From an uncultured Clostridia bacterium (GTDB taxonomy: Bacteria > Bacillota > Clostridia > Christensenellales > Borkfalkiaceae), in contig CAMWQK010000056.1 in assembly GCA_947176445.1 (NCBI GenBank), positions 1-6,139 on the forward strand: a DNA stretch of 6,139 nt, given 5' to 3'. Shown here in pieces: positions 6,055 through 6,139 of this stretch. Every line of letters begins with the position of its first letter. Positions within the stretch are counted from its first letter, which is position 1. The notes under the pieces were generated by a model. The model saw nothing but the letters and a program-made list of their open reading frames with translations, did no database searches and had not been told where the DNA came from. The translations under genes were made by a program, and so were the position numbers.

Positions 6055-6139
6055 TAAAGTTTCACTCCGTTTTTCTTGAGGAGCTCCCGCGCGCTCTCCA
6101 CGCTGTCCACTCCCGTTCTGTTTTTGATGGGCGCAAATT
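6054..6139 (-). CDS. C-terminal fragment of a probable UDP-sugar pyrophosphorylase (UDPGP family)
   Basis: Only the last 27 codons are inside the window, reading FAPIKNRTGVDSVESARELL and then KKNGVKL and a TAA stop. The F-A-P-I/L-K-N motif followed by a D-S-x-E-x-A-R helix resembles the end of UDP-N-acetylglucosamine/UDP-glucose pyrophosphorylases of the eukaryotic-like UDPGP family, where the FAPxKN lysine region belongs to the active site. Such enzymes join UTP to a sugar-1-phosphate to make UDP-sugars for cell wall or glycan synthesis. The stop overlaps the start of the next gene by one base, so it is in the same operon. The short fragment limits certainty, and the exact sugar cannot be assigned. 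Confidence 0.65.
   Translation of the reverse strand, partial: FAPIKNRTGVDSVESARELLKKNGVKL

Overview
The window looks like chromosomal housekeeping DNA from a Firmicutes (Clostridia-type) bacterium. The mrnC-rlmB-sigH gene order is typical of that phylum, the sigma factor is SigH-like, and the two promoters are textbook TTGNNN-17-TATAAT sites. Codon use favours C/G-ending codons, so this is a moderately GC-rich member, perhaps an uncultured gut lineage; that placement is inference. I see no tRNA, rRNA, CRISPR array, insertion sequence or phage gene.

Layout. (1) Positions 1-2867, minus strand: a tightly packed operon transcribed right to left, mrnC (Mini-ribonuclease III), rlmB (23S rRNA 2'-O-methyltransferase), a sigH-like sigma factor, and dnaX (clamp-loader gamma/tau subunit, cut by the window start). 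Junctions are a 4-base ATGA overlap, a 20-base overlap and a 10-base gap. (2) Positions 2868-3036: an AT-rich divergent intergenic region with one strong promoter facing each way. (3) Positions 3037-4473, plus strand: a monocistronic CPA2-type cation/proton antiporter with its own promoter, a good Shine-Dalgarno and a strong terminator. (4) Positions 4531-6139, minus strand: the end of a second operon. It holds the C-terminal tail of a probable UDP-sugar pyrophosphorylase, an unrecognised 114-residue helical protein and a membrane-anchored metallo-beta-lactamase-fold hydrolase related to the ComEC C-terminal domain. The antiporter and this operon converge on the hairpin at 4486-4519.

How the genes fit together. 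The first operon joins rRNA maturation (MrnC), rRNA modification (RlmB), a growth-phase or developmental sigma factor and DNA replication (DnaX), so it is a growth-linked information-processing unit. Compared with Bacillus subtilis, rae1/yacP is missing between rlmB and sigH, cysS is not next to mrnC, and dnaX stands where rpmG-secE-nusG would follow. The second operon mixes sugar-nucleotide synthesis with a surface hydrolase and an orphan protein; the link between them is unknown. I found no clear new system. The best leads are the orphan protein, its operon with the surface hydrolase, and the possibly leaderless mrnC start.
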